Source: an uncultured Eubacteriales bacterium (GTDB lineage: Bacteria; Bacillota; Clostridia; Christensenellales; Borkfalkiaceae). Taken from it: 64,000 bases of DNA. The stretch is taken from the NCBI GenBank assembly GCA_905209085.1, contig CAJLRM010000003.1:329124-393123 (forward strand), read 5' to 3'. Under the pieces are notes generated by a model. The model was given only the letters and a program-made list of their open reading frames with translations, had not been told where the DNA came from and did not search any database. Of this stretch, positions 24,300 to 33,981 are shown one piece after another. Every line of letters begins with the position of its first letter. The stretch's first letter is position 1. The position numbers were made by a program, and so were the translations under genes.

Positions 24300-24800
24300 A
24301 TGAAAACAATCGGACAAAATATCGCTGCCTATCGCAAGGAAAAAGGGATTACGCAGGAAACGCTGGCGGAGATCTGTTCGGTGACGCCGCAGGCGGTGTC
24401 CAAATGGGAAAACGATGTTTCCTATCCCGATATAACGCTTTTAAAGCCTCTGTCGCGCGCGTTCGGCGTCAGCGTCGACGAACTTCTCGACGACGGCGGC
24501 GAGCCTGTCACCCGGCTCGCCAAAGAGCGTCCCGATACGGATAAAATGTTCCTGCGCGTGCGCGTTTTGAGCACGGACGGCGACAAAGTAAACGTCAACC
24601 TTCCCGTAAAGCTCATCGAGATTCTCGTGGGCAATGAAACGCTGATGAATAAGATCGGCGGAGGCGGGGAGAAGGGCGCAAAATGGGTGCAGTCCGTCGA
24701 TTTCAATCAAATTCTTGCCCTTATTTCGCTCGGCGTGACGGGGAAACTCGTGGAAGTGCAAAGCGCCGACGGCGACAGAGTGGAAGTGTGGGTGGAATGA
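24300..24800 (+). CDS. XRE-family regulator with C-terminal SADGD-type domain
   Basis: A 166-residue protein. Residues 1-65 are an XRE domain (IGQNIAAYRKEKGITQETLAEICSVTPQ, AVSKWENDVSYPDI). Residues 80-166 (FLRVRVLSTDGDKVNVNLP ... LVEVQSADGDRVEVWVE) are a separate beta-alpha module, of a type I recall from small Firmicutes proteins linked to cell-envelope regulation. The following gene ends in a variant of the same motif. The start at 24300 follows AAAGGAG. Three repeat operators upstream suggest autoregulation. The sensed signal is unknown. Confidence 0.82.
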   Translation: MKTIGQNIAAYRKEKGITQETLAEICSVTPQAVSKWENDVSYPDITLLKPLSRAFGVSVDELLDDGGEPVTRLAKERPDTDKMFLRVRVLSTDGDKVNVNLPVKLIEILVGNETLMNKIGGGGEKGAKWVQSVDFNQILALISLGVTGKLVEVQSADGDRVEVWVE

Positions 24801-25183
24801 AGATCTGCCTCACGAACGAAGGAAAGACGTACCGCTTCTATCTGCCCCTGTCCGGGCTGCTTCTGAAAGTTGTCTTAAAGCTTGCCTTGCCTGTCGAAAA
24901 AGAAAAAGCGAAGGGGCAGGGCAGCGACGAAGGCGAAAAAACGCATATTGCGCGGAAGGATTCGGAAAACGGCGAAGAGGGCGTTTCAAAAACGGACGGG
25001 GAGGCGCAGGATTCCCGCCGGGAAAAAACGAGAACCCTTTTTACGCGGCGGGAAAAGGCGGAGATTCTTTCCTCCGCGGAGGAGATGCGGAAAGTATTGA
25101 AAGCCTGCCGCCGTCGACTCGGAAAGTTTATTTTGATAGAGGCAAGGGATTCCGACGGGGACGGCATATCCGTTCGGATTTGA
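24797..25183 (+). CDS. small charged protein with the same C-terminal motif as its regulator neighbour
   Basis: A 128-residue protein starting with ATGA overlap to the XRE gene. An N-terminal KICLTNEGKTYRFYLPLSGLL segment, a long acidic/basic linker (about 38-85), then EILSSAEEMRKVLKACRRRLGKFILIEARDSDGDGISVRI. The end LIEARDSDGDGISVRI parallels LVEVQSADGDRVEVWVE of the regulator, so the two probably share a module and may interact. The highly charged linker may be disordered. No known function; co-transcription is certain from the overlap. Confidence 0.7.
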   Translation: MKICLTNEGKTYRFYLPLSGLLLKVVLKLALPVEKEKAKGQGSDEGEKTHIARKDSENGEEGVSKTDGEAQDSRREKTRTLFTRREKAEILSSAEEMRKVLKACRRRLGKFILIEARDSDGDGISVRI

Positions 25184-25224
25184 TTCCGCCGTTCTGAAAG
25201 AATATATATTTAAACGGTAAAATA

Positions 25225-25251
25225 AAAAGCGCGGCGTCTGCCGCGCTTTTG
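25225..25251. terminator. bidirectional terminator between convergent genes
   Basis: AAAAGCGCGGC pairs with GCCGCGCTTTT around GTCT. The T-run is present on both strands; it serves the XRE operon and the reverse-strand membrane protein gene that ends at 25252. Confidence 0.85.
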
Positions 25252-25569
25252 TTACGATTGTTCGTCCGAGGTTGTCGGCGGCTCCTGCCTTTCTTCCCGG
25301 AGCCGTTTTTGGTCGGTGATGAGTTTGCAGAGTAAAAATACGATCGCGCTCAATACGATCGCAAAAATCCAATACCCGATAGCGCTTCGGATATCGAATA
25401 CGTATTTTAAACGTATATAGATGGTGTAAGGAGAGAACGAGGCAGTACACATTTTTTTGTCCGGTCTGAAACTCAGCAGTATCCCCGCGATTACGCCTAA
25501 GACGAAAGAGATTCCCGACGCCGCGACGGGGACTAAGTTTTCTTTGAACCATTCTTTTTTCATGACCAT
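25252..25569 (-). CDS. small two-helix membrane protein
   Basis: A 105-residue protein with two membrane segments (LVPVAASGISFVLGVIAGILL and AIGYWIFAIVLSAIVFLLCKL) and a charged tail (KRLREERQEPPTTSDEQS). GGAGG lies eight bases before the ATG at 25569; a second ATG two codons on is possible. No family recognised. It is transcribed divergently from the M48 protease gene and converges on the XRE operon. Confidence 0.65.
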   Translation of the reverse strand: MVMKKEWFKENLVPVAASGISFVLGVIAGILLSFRPDKKMCTASFSPYTIYIRLKYVFDIRSAIGYWIFAIVLSAIVFLLCKLITDQKRLREERQEPPTTSDEQS

Positions 25570-25648
25570 TTTATTTTCCTCCCGATCTGTTTTTAGACAT
25601 TATACGACAACTTTTAAATTTTGTCAAGGGGAAACGTTGATTCGACTA

Positions 25649-25677
25649 TTGACGAAATGGGGGAGGTATGATATAAT
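25649..25677 (+). promoter_or_regulatory. promoter of the M48 protease gene
   Basis: -35 TTGACG (25649-25654), 17-base spacer, -10 TATAAT (25672-25677), 47 bases before the ATG. Confidence 0.85.
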
Positions 25678-25724
25678 AGACCAAAAAGCCGGATTCATGC
25701 GGCTTGGATTGGGGATGAGAGAAT

Positions 25725-27824
25725 ATGAATCAAATTCAAAAAGAGAATGCCCGCCTTTCCTATGCGACGTTAATTTCGATGTTTTTAATTCTCGGCGGCT
25801 GGATGTGCGGCTTCATTCTTTCGGACGGAAAGGCGATATGGCGGGTCGTGTGCGGCGGGTCGGTAGGATTGCTGGCTCTCGCGGCGGCGATAAATATCGT
25901 GCGCACTCTCCGCTTTAAAAAATCGTTTAAAAACATGACCGCTCAGCAGTTCATAGAGATGGGTCTGGAACATAAAAAGAGAGTGGAAGAGGATTACGAA
26001 AAAGCGGAAAAACGATTGAAGAGCAAGATTTTCCGCAGTTATTGCTGGCTGGCTAGCGTAACGCTTCTCTTCTTTCTCATGAGTTTTTCTTTGGGAATGA
26101 CGGGATTCGGAAGGGAGAAGCCCGTTAAATTGCTGATCCTTTTTTTGCCGGCAATCTTGGTGCCGCTCTCCTATATAGGAGTGCTCGCCGTCTTTTTTCC
26201 TCCCTATGAAAACGACTTGCAGAACGAAAAAAATCTGTTGTTTAGCCTTGACTACCCTCGTTTATACGCGCTCGTTTCCCGTGCCGCGAAAGCGGCGGGG
26301 TGCAGGCGTCATATCCAGCTGCTATTAACCGCCGACGGCTTTTTCGTCGCGGAAAGGGATAAAATGGCGTTGGTATATATCGACGGGGAAGAAATTTTGC
26401 TGTTGACGGAAGAGGAACTTTTCAGCGTGATGCTTCACGAATTTGCCCACGTGAAAAATTCGGATACGGTGAAGCTCCGCCGTTACGGGGGGACTGTGGA
26501 AAAATGGCTGCGGGAAGTGGAATGGAGCCGTCTTTTATCCCTGTGCTGTAAAGCTGCCCGTTTCTTGTTTCTCGATTACTACATCCATACGCTTCCTTTC
26601 GAAAACGATCTATATAGGGAACTTTCTTCCCGCAGGCGGGAAATACGCGCCGACGAGCTGGTGAAGGAAAAAGGGTACGGTCAGATCTATATAAACGCCA
26701 CCGCCAAAGCGACGCTTCTCTCTTTATATCGGCAATCCGAAATACCCGAACTGGCGTTCGACTTTTACCAATCGGAAGAGCCTTCCGCCGACTATTTTAC
26801 CCGTTCGCTTTCCAATTTCCGAAAATATCTCGCAAAGAACGAAGAACTTTGGAATTACGTGCTGCGCCATGAAATTCCCGCCCGCATCGACAGTCATCCC
26901 ACCTTCCGTATGCGCATGGAGCATATGGGCGTCGCGGAGTACGATTATACGACGGAGGAAACGGACGAGGACTATTTGAGGGAATGTAAAAAGGCAATCG
27001 CCGCGCAGGACGAACTCGCTTTGCAGGGCGTTAAGCCCGATTATAAACAAAAGCGTGTTGTCTACCTTAGAATCCGGGAAAAGATGGAGGAATACGAAAA
27101 AGCCGTCGCGGAAGGCCGCCCGCTTACCGCCTCAAAACTCGTCGGATACGCGGATGCGTTTTTGGGAATCTGCGACGATAAGGTGCTGGAAATTTCGGAT
27201 AAGATTCTGGAAATGGATCCCGATTCGGATTTTGCCGCTTATTATAAAGGAAAGATCCTGGCGGAGCGGGGACAGGAGGAAGGAATCCCGCTTTTGTATA
27301 AAGCGGCGAAACACAATTTTGACATTTCGGAAAAAGCAATGTGCGAAATCGGCACGTTTGCCCTCAAAATGGGCAGACAGGACGTATTGGACGAATACCG
27401 CGCCTCCGTCGCAGGCATCATGCAGAGGGCGATGGATCGGGAACGGAATATCGGCGTTCGTCGTACGGATAAATTTTTCCCTAACGATATGCCTCCCGAA
27501 CTTCTTTCGGAAATCCTCCGCGGGATTCTCGGGGAAGGGGAAGGAAAAATCCGCCGCGTGTACAGCGTCAGAAAAACGGGACGGGACGGAAAGCCGGTTT
27601 TCCTGTACGCCGTCGATTTCGGAGTCGTTTCCTCTTGGGAGGAAAAAGGCGCGCTCGGAGATTCCGTTTTTCTCTATCTCAGCAACAGCGGTCTGCCCGA
27701 ACCGTTCAGCCGTTTCAAGTTGTACGAGGCGACGTACTCGGCGGATATCGTCAAAAAGATGCGCAGGGAAGTAAAGAACTGCGCGATCTATGACGCCGAG
27801 CGGGATTCGGGACAAAAACAATAA
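25725..27824 (+). CDS. M48-family membrane metalloprotease with C-terminal helical domain
   Basis: A 699-residue protein. Four hydrophobic stretches (about 13-32, 41-60, 105-125 and 134-158) place the protease domain on the cytoplasmic or membrane face. The zinc motif HEFAH is at 238-242 and the third ligand is probably Glu306 in RREIRADEL, typical of M48. SHPTFRMRMEHMGV near 388 is the usual M48 substrate-pocket end. The last 300 residues look like TPR-type helices (DAFLGICDDKVLEISDKILEMDP, DFAAYYKGKIL) plus a final alpha-beta part. Membrane protein quality control is the known family role. It is a single gene with its own promoter. Confidence 0.88.
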   Translation: MNQIQKENARLSYATLISMFLILGGWMCGFILSDGKAIWRVVCGGSVGLLALAAAINIVRTLRFKKSFKNMTAQQFIEMGLEHKKRVEEDYEKAEKRLKSKIFRSYCWLASVTLLFFLMSFSLGMTGFGREKPVKLLILFLPAILVPLSYIGVLAVFFPPYENDLQNEKNLLFSLDYPRLYALVSRAAKAAGCRRHIQLLLTADGFFVAERDKMALVYIDGEEILLLTEEELFSVMLHEFAHVKNSDTVKLRRYGGTVEKWLREVEWSRLLSLCCKAARFLFLDYYIHTLPFENDLYRELSSRRREIRADELVKEKGYGQIYINATAKATLLSLYRQSEIPELAFDFYQSEEPSADYFTRSLSNFRKYLAKNEELWNYVLRHEIPARIDSHPTFRMRMEHMGVAEYDYTTEETDEDYLRECKKAIAAQDELALQGVKPDYKQKRVVYLRIREKMEEYEKAVAEGRPLTASKLVGYADAFLGICDDKVLEISDKILEMDPDSDFAAYYKGKILAERGQEEGIPLLYKAAKHNFDISEKAMCEIGTFALKMGRQDVLDEYRASVAGIMQRAMDRERNIGVRRTDKFFPNDMPPELLSEILRGILGEGEGKIRRVYSVRKTGRDGKPVFLYAVDFGVVSSWEEKGALGDSVFLYLSNSGLPEPFSRFKLYEATYSADIVKKMRREVKNCAIYDAERDSGQKQ

Positions 27825-27967
27825 AAGGGAAAGGAGAGAAAATTTCAGAAAAAAGGGAAATTAGCCCTGTGCGGGGCGGGACGCCGTCGCTTCGTAGCGC
27901 CGAGTTTCTTTTTAGGAGCATGGGAAGGCGCGAAACCGATATAAAAATTTTTCGAGGAGCTTTTTGA

Positions 27968-28201
27968 ATGCCGTTTTTAGGCGGGGAAAGCGGGAAAAAA
28001 TATTTTTGTCCGCAAGAGAGAAAGAAGACCCTTGCGGATAGCCGCGAAAAGGGGAAAGGAAAGTACGGCGCGGTATATTTCCGCCAAAATCGGGCAATAA
28101 CCATAAGGAATGACCCCGTTTCTATGCTCCGCACGAAAAAAATATGCCGTTTTTTTCGAAAAAACCGAAAAAAACTCAAAAAAGCGTGTTCAAACGCTTG
28201 A
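27968..28201 (+). CDS. possible 77-residue basic protein before the ribosomal operon
   Basis: An ATG preceded at eight bases by GAGGAG starts a Lys/Arg-rich frame (RTKKICRFFRKNRKKLKKACSNA at the end) that runs into the -35 of the S10 operon promoter. No promoter of its own or homologue is recognised. A hairpin CCGCAAG/CTTGCGG at 28010-28037 lies inside it. It may be a chance frame in a 370-base gene-free gap. Confidence 0.2.
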   Translation: MPFLGGESGKKYFCPQERKKTLADSREKGKGKYGAVYFRQNRAITIRNDPVSMLRTKKICRFFRKNRKKLKKACSNA

Positions 28202-28227
28202 CTTTGTCCGAGTCGATTTGGTATTAT
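28198..28227 (+). promoter_or_regulatory. promoter of the S10-spc ribosomal superoperon
   Basis: -35 TTGACT (28198-28203), 18-base spacer, -10 TATTAT (28222-28227), with a TATAAT overlapping at 28225. It predicts a leader of about 245 bases before rpsJ. Confidence 0.75.
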
Positions 28228-28233
28228 AATTAG

Positions 28234-28460
28234 GCTGTGTAAATATGTGTTGTATGGGTTGAGACGGGAAGTTACTGAAAATCCGGGGCAAAAGCCGCCC
28301 TGGCAGATAATTTCCGTTGACAAAAGTGGGAACCCGATTCCTGCGACTAACCGAGGCTTTGCGTAAAAACGCTCAGCGGTTAAAGAGTGTTTTTTATTTT
28401 GCTTAAAACCTCGATACACACGGATATGTTGATACAGCGAAATAAAATGTTAGTATAAAC
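28234..28460 (+). promoter_or_regulatory. structured 5' leader of the S10 operon, candidate autoregulatory element
   Basis: Between promoter and rpsJ lie about 245 bases with no gene. GGGGC-AAAA-GCC(G)CCC forms one hairpin. Near the 3' end TAACCG/CGGTTA (28348-28353 with 28377-28382) encloses GCGT/ACGC, and GTTTTTTATTTT follows within eight bases, resembling an attenuator. In other bacteria this operon is controlled by L4 binding its leader; whether this RNA does so is inferred. Confidence 0.55.
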
Positions 28461-28479
28461 GGTAAAAGGAGAAACCAAA

Positions 28480-28779
28480 ATGGCAGTTCAGAAAATCAGA
28501 ATCAAGTTGGCGGCGTACGATCACGAACTCGTAGACGAAGCGGCGATGCGCATCGTGGAAACGATGAAAAAGAGCGGGGCGAAAATTTCCGGCCCCATTC
28601 CTCTTCCCACCGAAAGGGAAATCGTCACGATCCTTCGTTCCCCCCATAAGTACAAGGATTCCCGCGAACAGTTCGAGATGAGGACGTATAAGAGAATCAT
28701 CGACATCTACTCCCCTAACGCGAAGCTTCTCGATTCCATACACCTCCCCGCAGGCGTGGACATCAAGATCAAGCTCTGA
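28480..28779 (+). CDS. rpsJ: 30S ribosomal protein S10
   Basis: 99 residues, normal length, with the conserved [16 protein letters not shown] end and [13 protein letters not shown]. It is part of the 30S head and also the NusE elongation factor partner. First gene of the superoperon, after a long leader; AAAGGAG site. Confidence 0.98.
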   Translation: MAVQKIRIKLAAYDHELVDEAAMRIVETMKKSGAKISGPIPLPTEREIVTILRSPHKYKDSREQFEMRTYKRIIDIYSPNAKLLDSIHLPAGVDIKIKL

Positions 28780-28859
28780 TTGGAAACATATTTCGCCGAG
28801 AAATACTTTTCAATAAGGTATTCGAGAATAAATAAATTTTTAAGGAGTGAACTTTATCA

Positions 28860-29495
28860 ATGAATAAAGCAATCATCGGACGCAAAGTCGGCATGACCCA
28901 GATTTTTGCGGCGGACGGGACCATGATCCCCGTCACGGTAGTAGAAGCGGGTCCCTGCCCCGTGGTGCAGGTAAAGACGGTGGAGAACGACGGTTACGCG
29001 GCGCTCAAACTCGGCTTTATCGAAACGAGCGAGAAAGCGCTCACGAAGCCCGAACTCGGTCAGTTTAAGAAAGCGGGCGTAAAACCTCACAAGGTCCTGA
29101 AAGAAATCCGCGTGGCGGGCGCCGAAACTTTCTCGGTGGGGGACGAGCTGAAAGCCGACGTGTTCGCCGCGGGCGACAAGGTGGACGTTTCGGGCGTATC
29201 CAAAGGCCACGGCTTCACGGGCGTCATCAAGAGATGGAATCAGCATCGGCTCAAAGAAACCCACGGCGTAGGCCCTGTGCACAGAGAACCCGGTTCCATG
29301 GGCTCCATCAGCGATCCTTCGAGGGTATTCAAGCATAAGCACCTCGCCGGACAGTACGGCGTAGAGAACGTGACGGTGCAGAATCTCGAAGTAGTGAAAG
29401 TGGATTTAAACAGAAACGTGCTTCTCATCAAAGGCGCCGTTCCCGGACCCAAGGGCAGCATCGTCACCGTTGCGGACAGCGTTAAGAGCAAATAA
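28860..29495 (+). CDS. rplC: 50S ribosomal protein L3
   Basis: 211 residues; starts IIGRKVGMTQIFAADGTMIPVTVVEAGPC and contains the loop KGHGFTGVIKRWNQHRLKETHG that reaches the peptidyl transferase centre. One of the first proteins bound in 50S assembly. 80 bases separate it from rpsJ; AAGGAG site. Confidence 0.98.
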   Translation: MNKAIIGRKVGMTQIFAADGTMIPVTVVEAGPCPVVQVKTVENDGYAALKLGFIETSEKALTKPELGQFKKAGVKPHKVLKEIRVAGAETFSVGDELKADVFAAGDKVDVSGVSKGHGFTGVIKRWNQHRLKETHGVGPVHREPGSMGSISDPSRVFKHKHLAGQYGVENVTVQNLEVVKVDLNRNVLLIKGAVPGPKGSIVTVADSVKSK

Positions 29496-29509
29496 GGAGA
29501 ATGAAGGAC

Positions 29510-30133
29510 ATGACCGGTATTAAAGTATACAATATGAACGGCTCCGAAGTCGGCACGATGGAACTTAACGACAACGTGTTCGGCGTCGAATATAAAGAGT
29601 CTTTGATTCATCAGGCAGTCGTGACCCGTCTTGCAAACGAAAGACAGGGCACCAAGTCCACCCTCACGAGAACGGAAGTGAGGGGCGGCGGCATCAAGCC
29701 CTGGCGCCAAAAGGGTACGGGCCGTGCGCGTCAGGGATCTATCCGCGCTCCGCAGTGGATCAAGGGCGGCGTGGTGTTCGCTCCCAAGTCCCGCGATTTC
29801 TCCAAGAAGATGAACGTGACGGCGAAGAGAACGGCGCTCCTCTCCGCGCTTTCCAAGAAAGTGGCGGACGGCGAGTTCATCGTTTTGGACGAGCTGAAAG
29901 TTTCCGCGCCCAAGACGAAGGAAATGGCGGCGTTCAAGAAAGCTTTGAAATTGGATAAAACCGCGCTTGTCGTCATGGATAACGACGACGTCAACGTGAT
30001 TCGCGCGGCGGCAAACCTTCCCGGTTTGGAAACCCTGCCGCTGGCACAGCTCAGCACGTACGAGGTCGTCGCGAACAATAAGATCGTCATGACCAAGGCT
30101 GCTGTCGAGAAATTCCAGGAGGTTTACGCATAA
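29510..30133 (+). CDS. rplD: 50S ribosomal protein L4
   Basis: 207 residues with the conserved [33 protein letters not shown] loop, seen as [13 protein letters not shown], which lines the exit tunnel. L4 is the known autorepressor of S10 operons. The ATG at 29510 is chosen over 29501, which would lie only two bases from the AAGGAGA site. Its stop overlaps the rplW start by one base. Confidence 0.97.
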   Translation: MTGIKVYNMNGSEVGTMELNDNVFGVEYKESLIHQAVVTRLANERQGTKSTLTRTEVRGGGIKPWRQKGTGRARQGSIRAPQWIKGGVVFAPKSRDFSKKMNVTAKRTALLSALSKKVADGEFIVLDELKVSAPKTKEMAAFKKALKLDKTALVVMDNDDVNVIRAAANLPGLETLPLAQLSTYEVVANNKIVMTKAAVEKFQEVYA

Positions 30134-30423
30134 TGTTTGCCGAAGACATCATTTTACAGCCCGTCCTCACCGAGAAGGGATACGACGGGATCGCGTCCAA
30201 GAAATACACGTTCATCGTGAAAAGGGACGCCAATAAGACCCAGATCAAAGCGGCGGTCGAAAAGCTGTTCGGCGTCAAGGTCGCAAGCGTGAACACCCTG
30301 AAAAGCAAGGGCAAACTCAAAAGAATGGGCAGAAACGAAGGCTACACCCCCGACCGCAAGAAAGCGGTGGTCACCTTGAAAGAGGACAGCAAGCCCATCG
30401 AATTCTTCGACTCGTTGGCTTAA
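30133..30423 (+). CDS. rplW: 50S ribosomal protein L23
   Basis: 96 residues, normal length; [11 protein letters not shown] and [26 protein letters not shown] are typical. It sits at the tunnel exit and is the docking site for trigger factor and SRP. Start overlaps the L4 stop (TAATG), indicating coupled translation. Confidence 0.98.
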   Translation: MFAEDIILQPVLTEKGYDGIASKKYTFIVKRDANKTQIKAAVEKLFGVKVASVNTLKSKGKLKRMGRNEGYTPDRKKAVVTLKEDSKPIEFFDSLA

Positions 30424-30440
30424 AGAGGAGGAACCGAAAA

Positions 30441-31268
30441 ATGGCAATCAAGAAATATAAACCGACTTCCGCCGGCCACCGTTTCGCGACGGTATCGGCG
30501 TATGAGGAGCTGACGGGCGACAAGCCCGAGAAGTCCCTGCTGCACGACCAGCGCCATTCGGGCGGCCGCAACAATCAGGGCAAGATCACGACGAGGCACA
30601 TCGGCGGCGGCAACCGCACCAAATATCGCATCATCGACTTCAAGAGGACGAAAGACGGAATTCCCGCCACGGTCAAGAGCATTCAGTACGATCCGAACAG
30701 GAGCGCGCACATCGCCCTTCTCGTGTATGCGGACGGCGTCAAGACGTATATTCTCGCGCCCGTAGGGCTTGCGGTCGGCGATAAGCTGATGAACGGCCCC
30801 GCGGCGGACATCAAAGCGGGCAACACGCTTCCCCTTGAAAACATCCCCGTAGGTACGATGGTGCACAACATCGAAATGACGCCGGGCAAGGGCGGCCAGA
30901 TCGCAAGGAGCGCGGGTATGTCCGCGCAGATCATGGCGGCGGAAGGCAAGTACGTGACGATCAGAATGCCCAGCGGCGAAATGCGGCTCATCCTTGCGAA
31001 ATGCCGCGCGACGATCGGACAGGTCGGCAACGTCGATCACGAGATCGTTTCCCTCGGCAAGGCCGGCAAGGCGAGATATCTCGGACAAAGGCCGGAAGTC
31101 AGAGGCGCCGTCATGAACCCTGTGGATCACCCTCACGGCGGCGGCGAAGGCAAGGCTCCCGTAGGTCACGCAGGTCCCGAAACTCCTTGGGGCAAGCCCG
31201 CACTCGGCTATAAGACGAGAAAGAAGAAGAATGTAACAAACAAGTTCATTCTCAAGAGAATTAACTAA
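30441..31268 (+). CDS. rplB: 50S ribosomal protein L2
   Basis: 275 residues with the signature [16 protein letters not shown] near the peptidyl transferase centre. The N-terminal [18 protein letters not shown] is normal. Required for subunit association. AGAGGAGG site. Confidence 0.98.
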   Translation: MAIKKYKPTSAGHRFATVSAYEELTGDKPEKSLLHDQRHSGGRNNQGKITTRHIGGGNRTKYRIIDFKRTKDGIPATVKSIQYDPNRSAHIALLVYADGVKTYILAPVGLAVGDKLMNGPAADIKAGNTLPLENIPVGTMVHNIEMTPGKGGQIARSAGMSAQIMAAEGKYVTIRMPSGEMRLILAKCRATIGQVGNVDHEIVSLGKAGKARYLGQRPEVRGAVMNPVDHPHGGGEGKAPVGHAGPETPWGKPALGYKTRKKKNVTNKFILKRIN

Positions 31269-31284
31269 TCGGAGGGAATAAAAA

Positions 31285-31563
31285 ATGTCAAGAAGCGTTA
31301 AGAAAGGGCCTTATGTCGAAGCCAAGCTTTTGAGCAGAATTCAGGCAATGAACGCCGCTAGCGAGAAAAAGGTCATCAAGACCTGGTCGAGAGCGTCTAC
31401 AATATTCCCCGATATGGTCGGTCACACGATCGCCGTATACGACGGCCGCAAGCACGTACCCGTATATATTACGGAGGACATGATCGGCTGCAAGCTCGGC
31501 GAGTTTGCGCCCACGAGGACCTTCCACGGCCATGCCGCAAAGACGACCCAGCCCGGTAAATAA
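31285..31563 (+). CDS. rpsS: 30S ribosomal protein S19
   Basis: 92 residues: [44 protein letters not shown] and the terminal [11 protein letters not shown] are all conserved. It forms the 30S head with S13. GGAGGG site. Confidence 0.98.
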   Translation: MSRSVKKGPYVEAKLLSRIQAMNAASEKKVIKTWSRASTIFPDMVGHTIAVYDGRKHVPVYITEDMIGCKLGEFAPTRTFHGHAAKTTQPGK

Positions 31564-31577
31564 GGAGACGAGAAAAA

Positions 31578-31979
31578 ATGGCAACGAACATGAATAAAAA
31601 GACGCAGAGGGTGGAGGAAAACAGAGAAAAACGCCCTTATGCGGTCGCTAAATACGTCAGAGTTTCCCCTTACAAGGTAAGAGCGGTTCTTGCCTTGATT
31701 CGCGGGAAGAGCTATCAGGAAGCGAAAGCGATTTTGGAAAGCATCACGAACGGAAGCGCGCTTGCGATAAAGAAAGTTCTCATGTCGGCCGCCGCGAATG
31801 CGGAGCACAATATGGGCATGGACAAAAACGATCTCGTCGTCGCGGAATGCTTTGCGGACGGCGGGCAGATGCTCAAAAGAATGCAGCCCGTTTCCAAGGG
31901 CAGAGGCCATGCGATTTTGAAGAGAACGAGCCATATCACGGTGATTCTGGATGTTAAGAAATTGGAAGGAGAATTATAA
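31578..31979 (+). CDS. rplV: 50S ribosomal protein L22
   Basis: 133 residues, slightly longer than the usual 110-115 because of an N-terminal extension ([19 protein letters not shown]). Core [21 protein letters not shown] and the tunnel-lining [16 protein letters not shown] are normal. Stop overlaps the rpsC ATG by one base. Confidence 0.97.
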   Translation: MATNMNKKTQRVEENREKRPYAVAKYVRVSPYKVRAVLALIRGKSYQEAKAILESITNGSALAIKKVLMSAAANAEHNMGMDKNDLVVAECFADGGQMLKRMQPVSKGRGHAILKRTSHITVILDVKKLEGEL

Positions 31980-32653
31980 TGGGACAGAAAGTGAATCCTC
32001 ACGGTTTGAGAGTAGGAGTTATTAACGGTTGGAACACGCAGTGGTACGCCGATAAAAAAGAGTTCTCCAAATATCTGAAAGAAGATAACATGATCCGTAC
32101 CTTCCTCAAAAAGAAATACTATGCGGCGGCGATCAGCAAGATCCTCATCGAGAGGGCCGCGTCGAGAATCGTCGTCACCATTTATACCGCTCGTCCCGGC
32201 GTCATCATCGGCAAGGCGGGCAGCGAAGTGGAAACGATCAAAAAGGATCTCGCACGGCTCACGAACGGCAAGTCGATCAGCATCAATATCACGGAAGTGA
32301 GAAAGCCGGACTGCGACGCGCAGCTCGTCGCGGAGAGCGTTGCCGCGCAGCTGGAAAAGCGTATGTCTTTCCGCCGCTGCATGAAGCAGGCGATCGGCCG
32401 CAGTATGCGCGCGGGCGTCAAGGGCATCAAGATGATGGTCAGCGGGCGTCTTGACGGCGCGGAAATCGCCAGATGCGAGCAGTATCACGAAGGGTCTATT
32501 CCTCTTCAAACGCTCCGCGCGGATATCGATTACGGATTTGCGGAAGCGCACACCACGTTCGGTATGATCGGCGTCAAGTGCTGGATCTACAAGGGCGAGG
32601 TGCTTAAAAGCGCTGCGAAGAAGCCTGCCCAGGCAGAAGGAGGAGAGCAGTAA
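31979..32653 (+). CDS. rpsC: 30S ribosomal protein S3
   Basis: 224 residues: [21 protein letters not shown], the KH domain with [16 protein letters not shown], and [22 protein letters not shown]. It lines the mRNA entry tunnel and has helicase activity. Start overlaps the L22 stop; the stop touches the L16 ATG. Confidence 0.98.
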   Translation: MGQKVNPHGLRVGVINGWNTQWYADKKEFSKYLKEDNMIRTFLKKKYYAAAISKILIERAASRIVVTIYTARPGVIIGKAGSEVETIKKDLARLTNGKSISINITEVRKPDCDAQLVAESVAAQLEKRMSFRRCMKQAIGRSMRAGVKGIKMMVSGRLDGAEIARCEQYHEGSIPLQTLRADIDYGFAEAHTTFGMIGVKCWIYKGEVLKSAAKKPAQAEGGEQ

Positions 32654-33103
32654 ATGTTAATTCCCAAGAGAGTGAAAAGAAGAAAGCAGCACAAGGGAAG
32701 AATGACCGGTGCCGCTCATAAAGGAAACACCGTTGCCTACGGCGAATACGGCCTGGTAGCGGAAGAATGCGGCTGGATCAAATCCAATCAGATCGAAGCC
32801 GCCCGTATCGCCATGACGAGATTCATCAAGCGCGGCGGTAAGGTATGGATCGATATTTTCCCTCATAAGCCCATCACGAAGCATCCCGCGGAAGCCCGTA
32901 TGGGTTCGGGCAAAGGCAACGTGGAATATTGGGTCGCGGTGGTGAAGCCCGGCAGAGTGATGTTCGAGATGGCGGGCGTATCCGAAGCGGACGCGAGGGA
33001 GGCAATGAGGCTTGCGGGCAATAAGCTTCCCGTCAAGTGCAAGTTTGTCAAGAAAGAGGCTGCCCCCGCCGTGGCGGAGCAGGCTGAAGGCGGTGAACAA
33101 TAA
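32654..33103 (+). CDS. rplP: 50S ribosomal protein L16
   Basis: 149 residues: [24 protein letters not shown] and [35 protein letters not shown] are normal. A short acidic tail ([14 protein letters not shown]) resembles the tail of S3 next door (AQAEGGEQ). Organises tRNA positioning. Overlaps rpmC by one base. Confidence 0.98.
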   Translation: MLIPKRVKRRKQHKGRMTGAAHKGNTVAYGEYGLVAEECGWIKSNQIEAARIAMTRFIKRGGKVWIDIFPHKPITKHPAEARMGSGKGNVEYWVAVVKPGRVMFEMAGVSEADAREAMRLAGNKLPVKCKFVKKEAAPAVAEQAEGGEQ

Positions 33104-33297
33104 TGAAAGCTAAAGAAGTGAAAGAGATGACGAACGCCGAGCTTACGGAAAAACTCGCGGCGCTCAAAAGCGAACTTTTCAACCTTCGTTTCCGTCTGGC
33201 ATCCGGTCAGCTGGAAAGCCCGGTTTCCATCAGAACCTGCAAGAAAGACATCGCGCGCGTAAATACAGAAATCCGCGCGAGAGAGCTGAAAGCGTAA
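33103..33297 (+). CDS. rpmC: 50S ribosomal protein L29
   Basis: 64 residues, a two-helix hairpin (EVKEMTNAELTEKLAALKSELFNLRFRLASGQLESPV). It sits by the tunnel exit beside L23. Start overlaps the L16 stop. Confidence 0.98.
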   Translation: MKAKEVKEMTNAELTEKLAALKSELFNLRFRLASGQLESPVSIRTCKKDIARVNTEIRARELKA

Positions 33298-33315
33298 CGC
33301 GGAGGACAAGGAATC

Positions 33316-33570
33316 ATGGAAAGAAATTTAAGAAAAGAAAGAATCGGGCTTGTGGTATCCGATAAGATGGATAAGACGGTGGTCGTGGAGATCTCCGACA
33401 GAAGCAAGCACCCCCTCTATAAAAAGACCGTTACAAAGACCAAGCGCTTAAAGGCGCACGACGAAGAGAACGCGTGCGGCGTAGGCGACAAGGTGAGAAT
33501 CGTCGAGACGAGAAAGCTCAGCAAGGACAAGAATTGGAGAGTTGCCGAAATCGTCGAGAAGGCTAAGTAA
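33316..33570 (+). CDS. rpsQ: 30S ribosomal protein S17
   Basis: 84 residues, OB fold: [21 protein letters not shown] and [21 protein letters not shown] are typical. Primary 16S-binding protein. GGAGGA site. Confidence 0.98.
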   Translation: MERNLRKERIGLVVSDKMDKTVVVEISDRSKHPLYKKTVTKTKRLKAHDEENACGVGDKVRIVETRKLSKDKNWRVAEIVEKAK

Positions 33571-33592
33571 TTTTCAAGGAGAGTAAAGACTT

Positions 33593-33961
33593 ATGATACA
33601 ACCTCAAACAAGGCTTAAAGCTGCCGATAACTCCGGCGCGAAAGAGCTTATGTGCATTAGAGTATTGGGCGGCTCCTTTCGTAAAACAGGCAATATCGGC
33701 GACGTAATCGTGGCATCCGTCAAGTCGGCTGCGCCGGGCGGCGCGGTGAAGAAGGGCGACGTCGTCAAGGCGGTCATCGTCAGAAGCGCGAAGGGAATCA
33801 GAAGAGCCGACGGCACGTTCGTCAAATTCGACGACAACGCGGCGGTGATCATAGACAATCAGAAACAGCCGAAAGGAACCCGTATCTTTGGGCCGATCGC
33901 GAGAGAATTGAGAGATAAGGACTACATGAAGATCATCTCTCTTGCTCCCGAAGTGCTGTAA
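33593..33961 (+). CDS. rplN: 50S ribosomal protein L14
   Basis: 122 residues: [27 protein letters not shown] and [25 protein letters not shown] are conserved. Forms an inter-subunit bridge and is the binding site for RsfS. AAGGAG site. Confidence 0.98.
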   Translation: MIQPQTRLKAADNSGAKELMCIRVLGGSFRKTGNIGDVIVASVKSAAPGGAVKKGDVVKAVIVRSAKGIRRADGTFVKFDDNAAVIIDNQKQPKGTRIFGPIARELRDKDYMKIISLAPEVL

Positions 33962-33981
33962 TTCGTCAGGAGGAAGAAACA

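Noticed and set aside
28255..28360. Cobalamin-riboswitch-like text in the S10 leader
   Set aside because: GAAAATCC and GCCGCC recall the B12 box, but the order and the remaining conserved elements are missing, and a ribosomal operon is an unlikely target.
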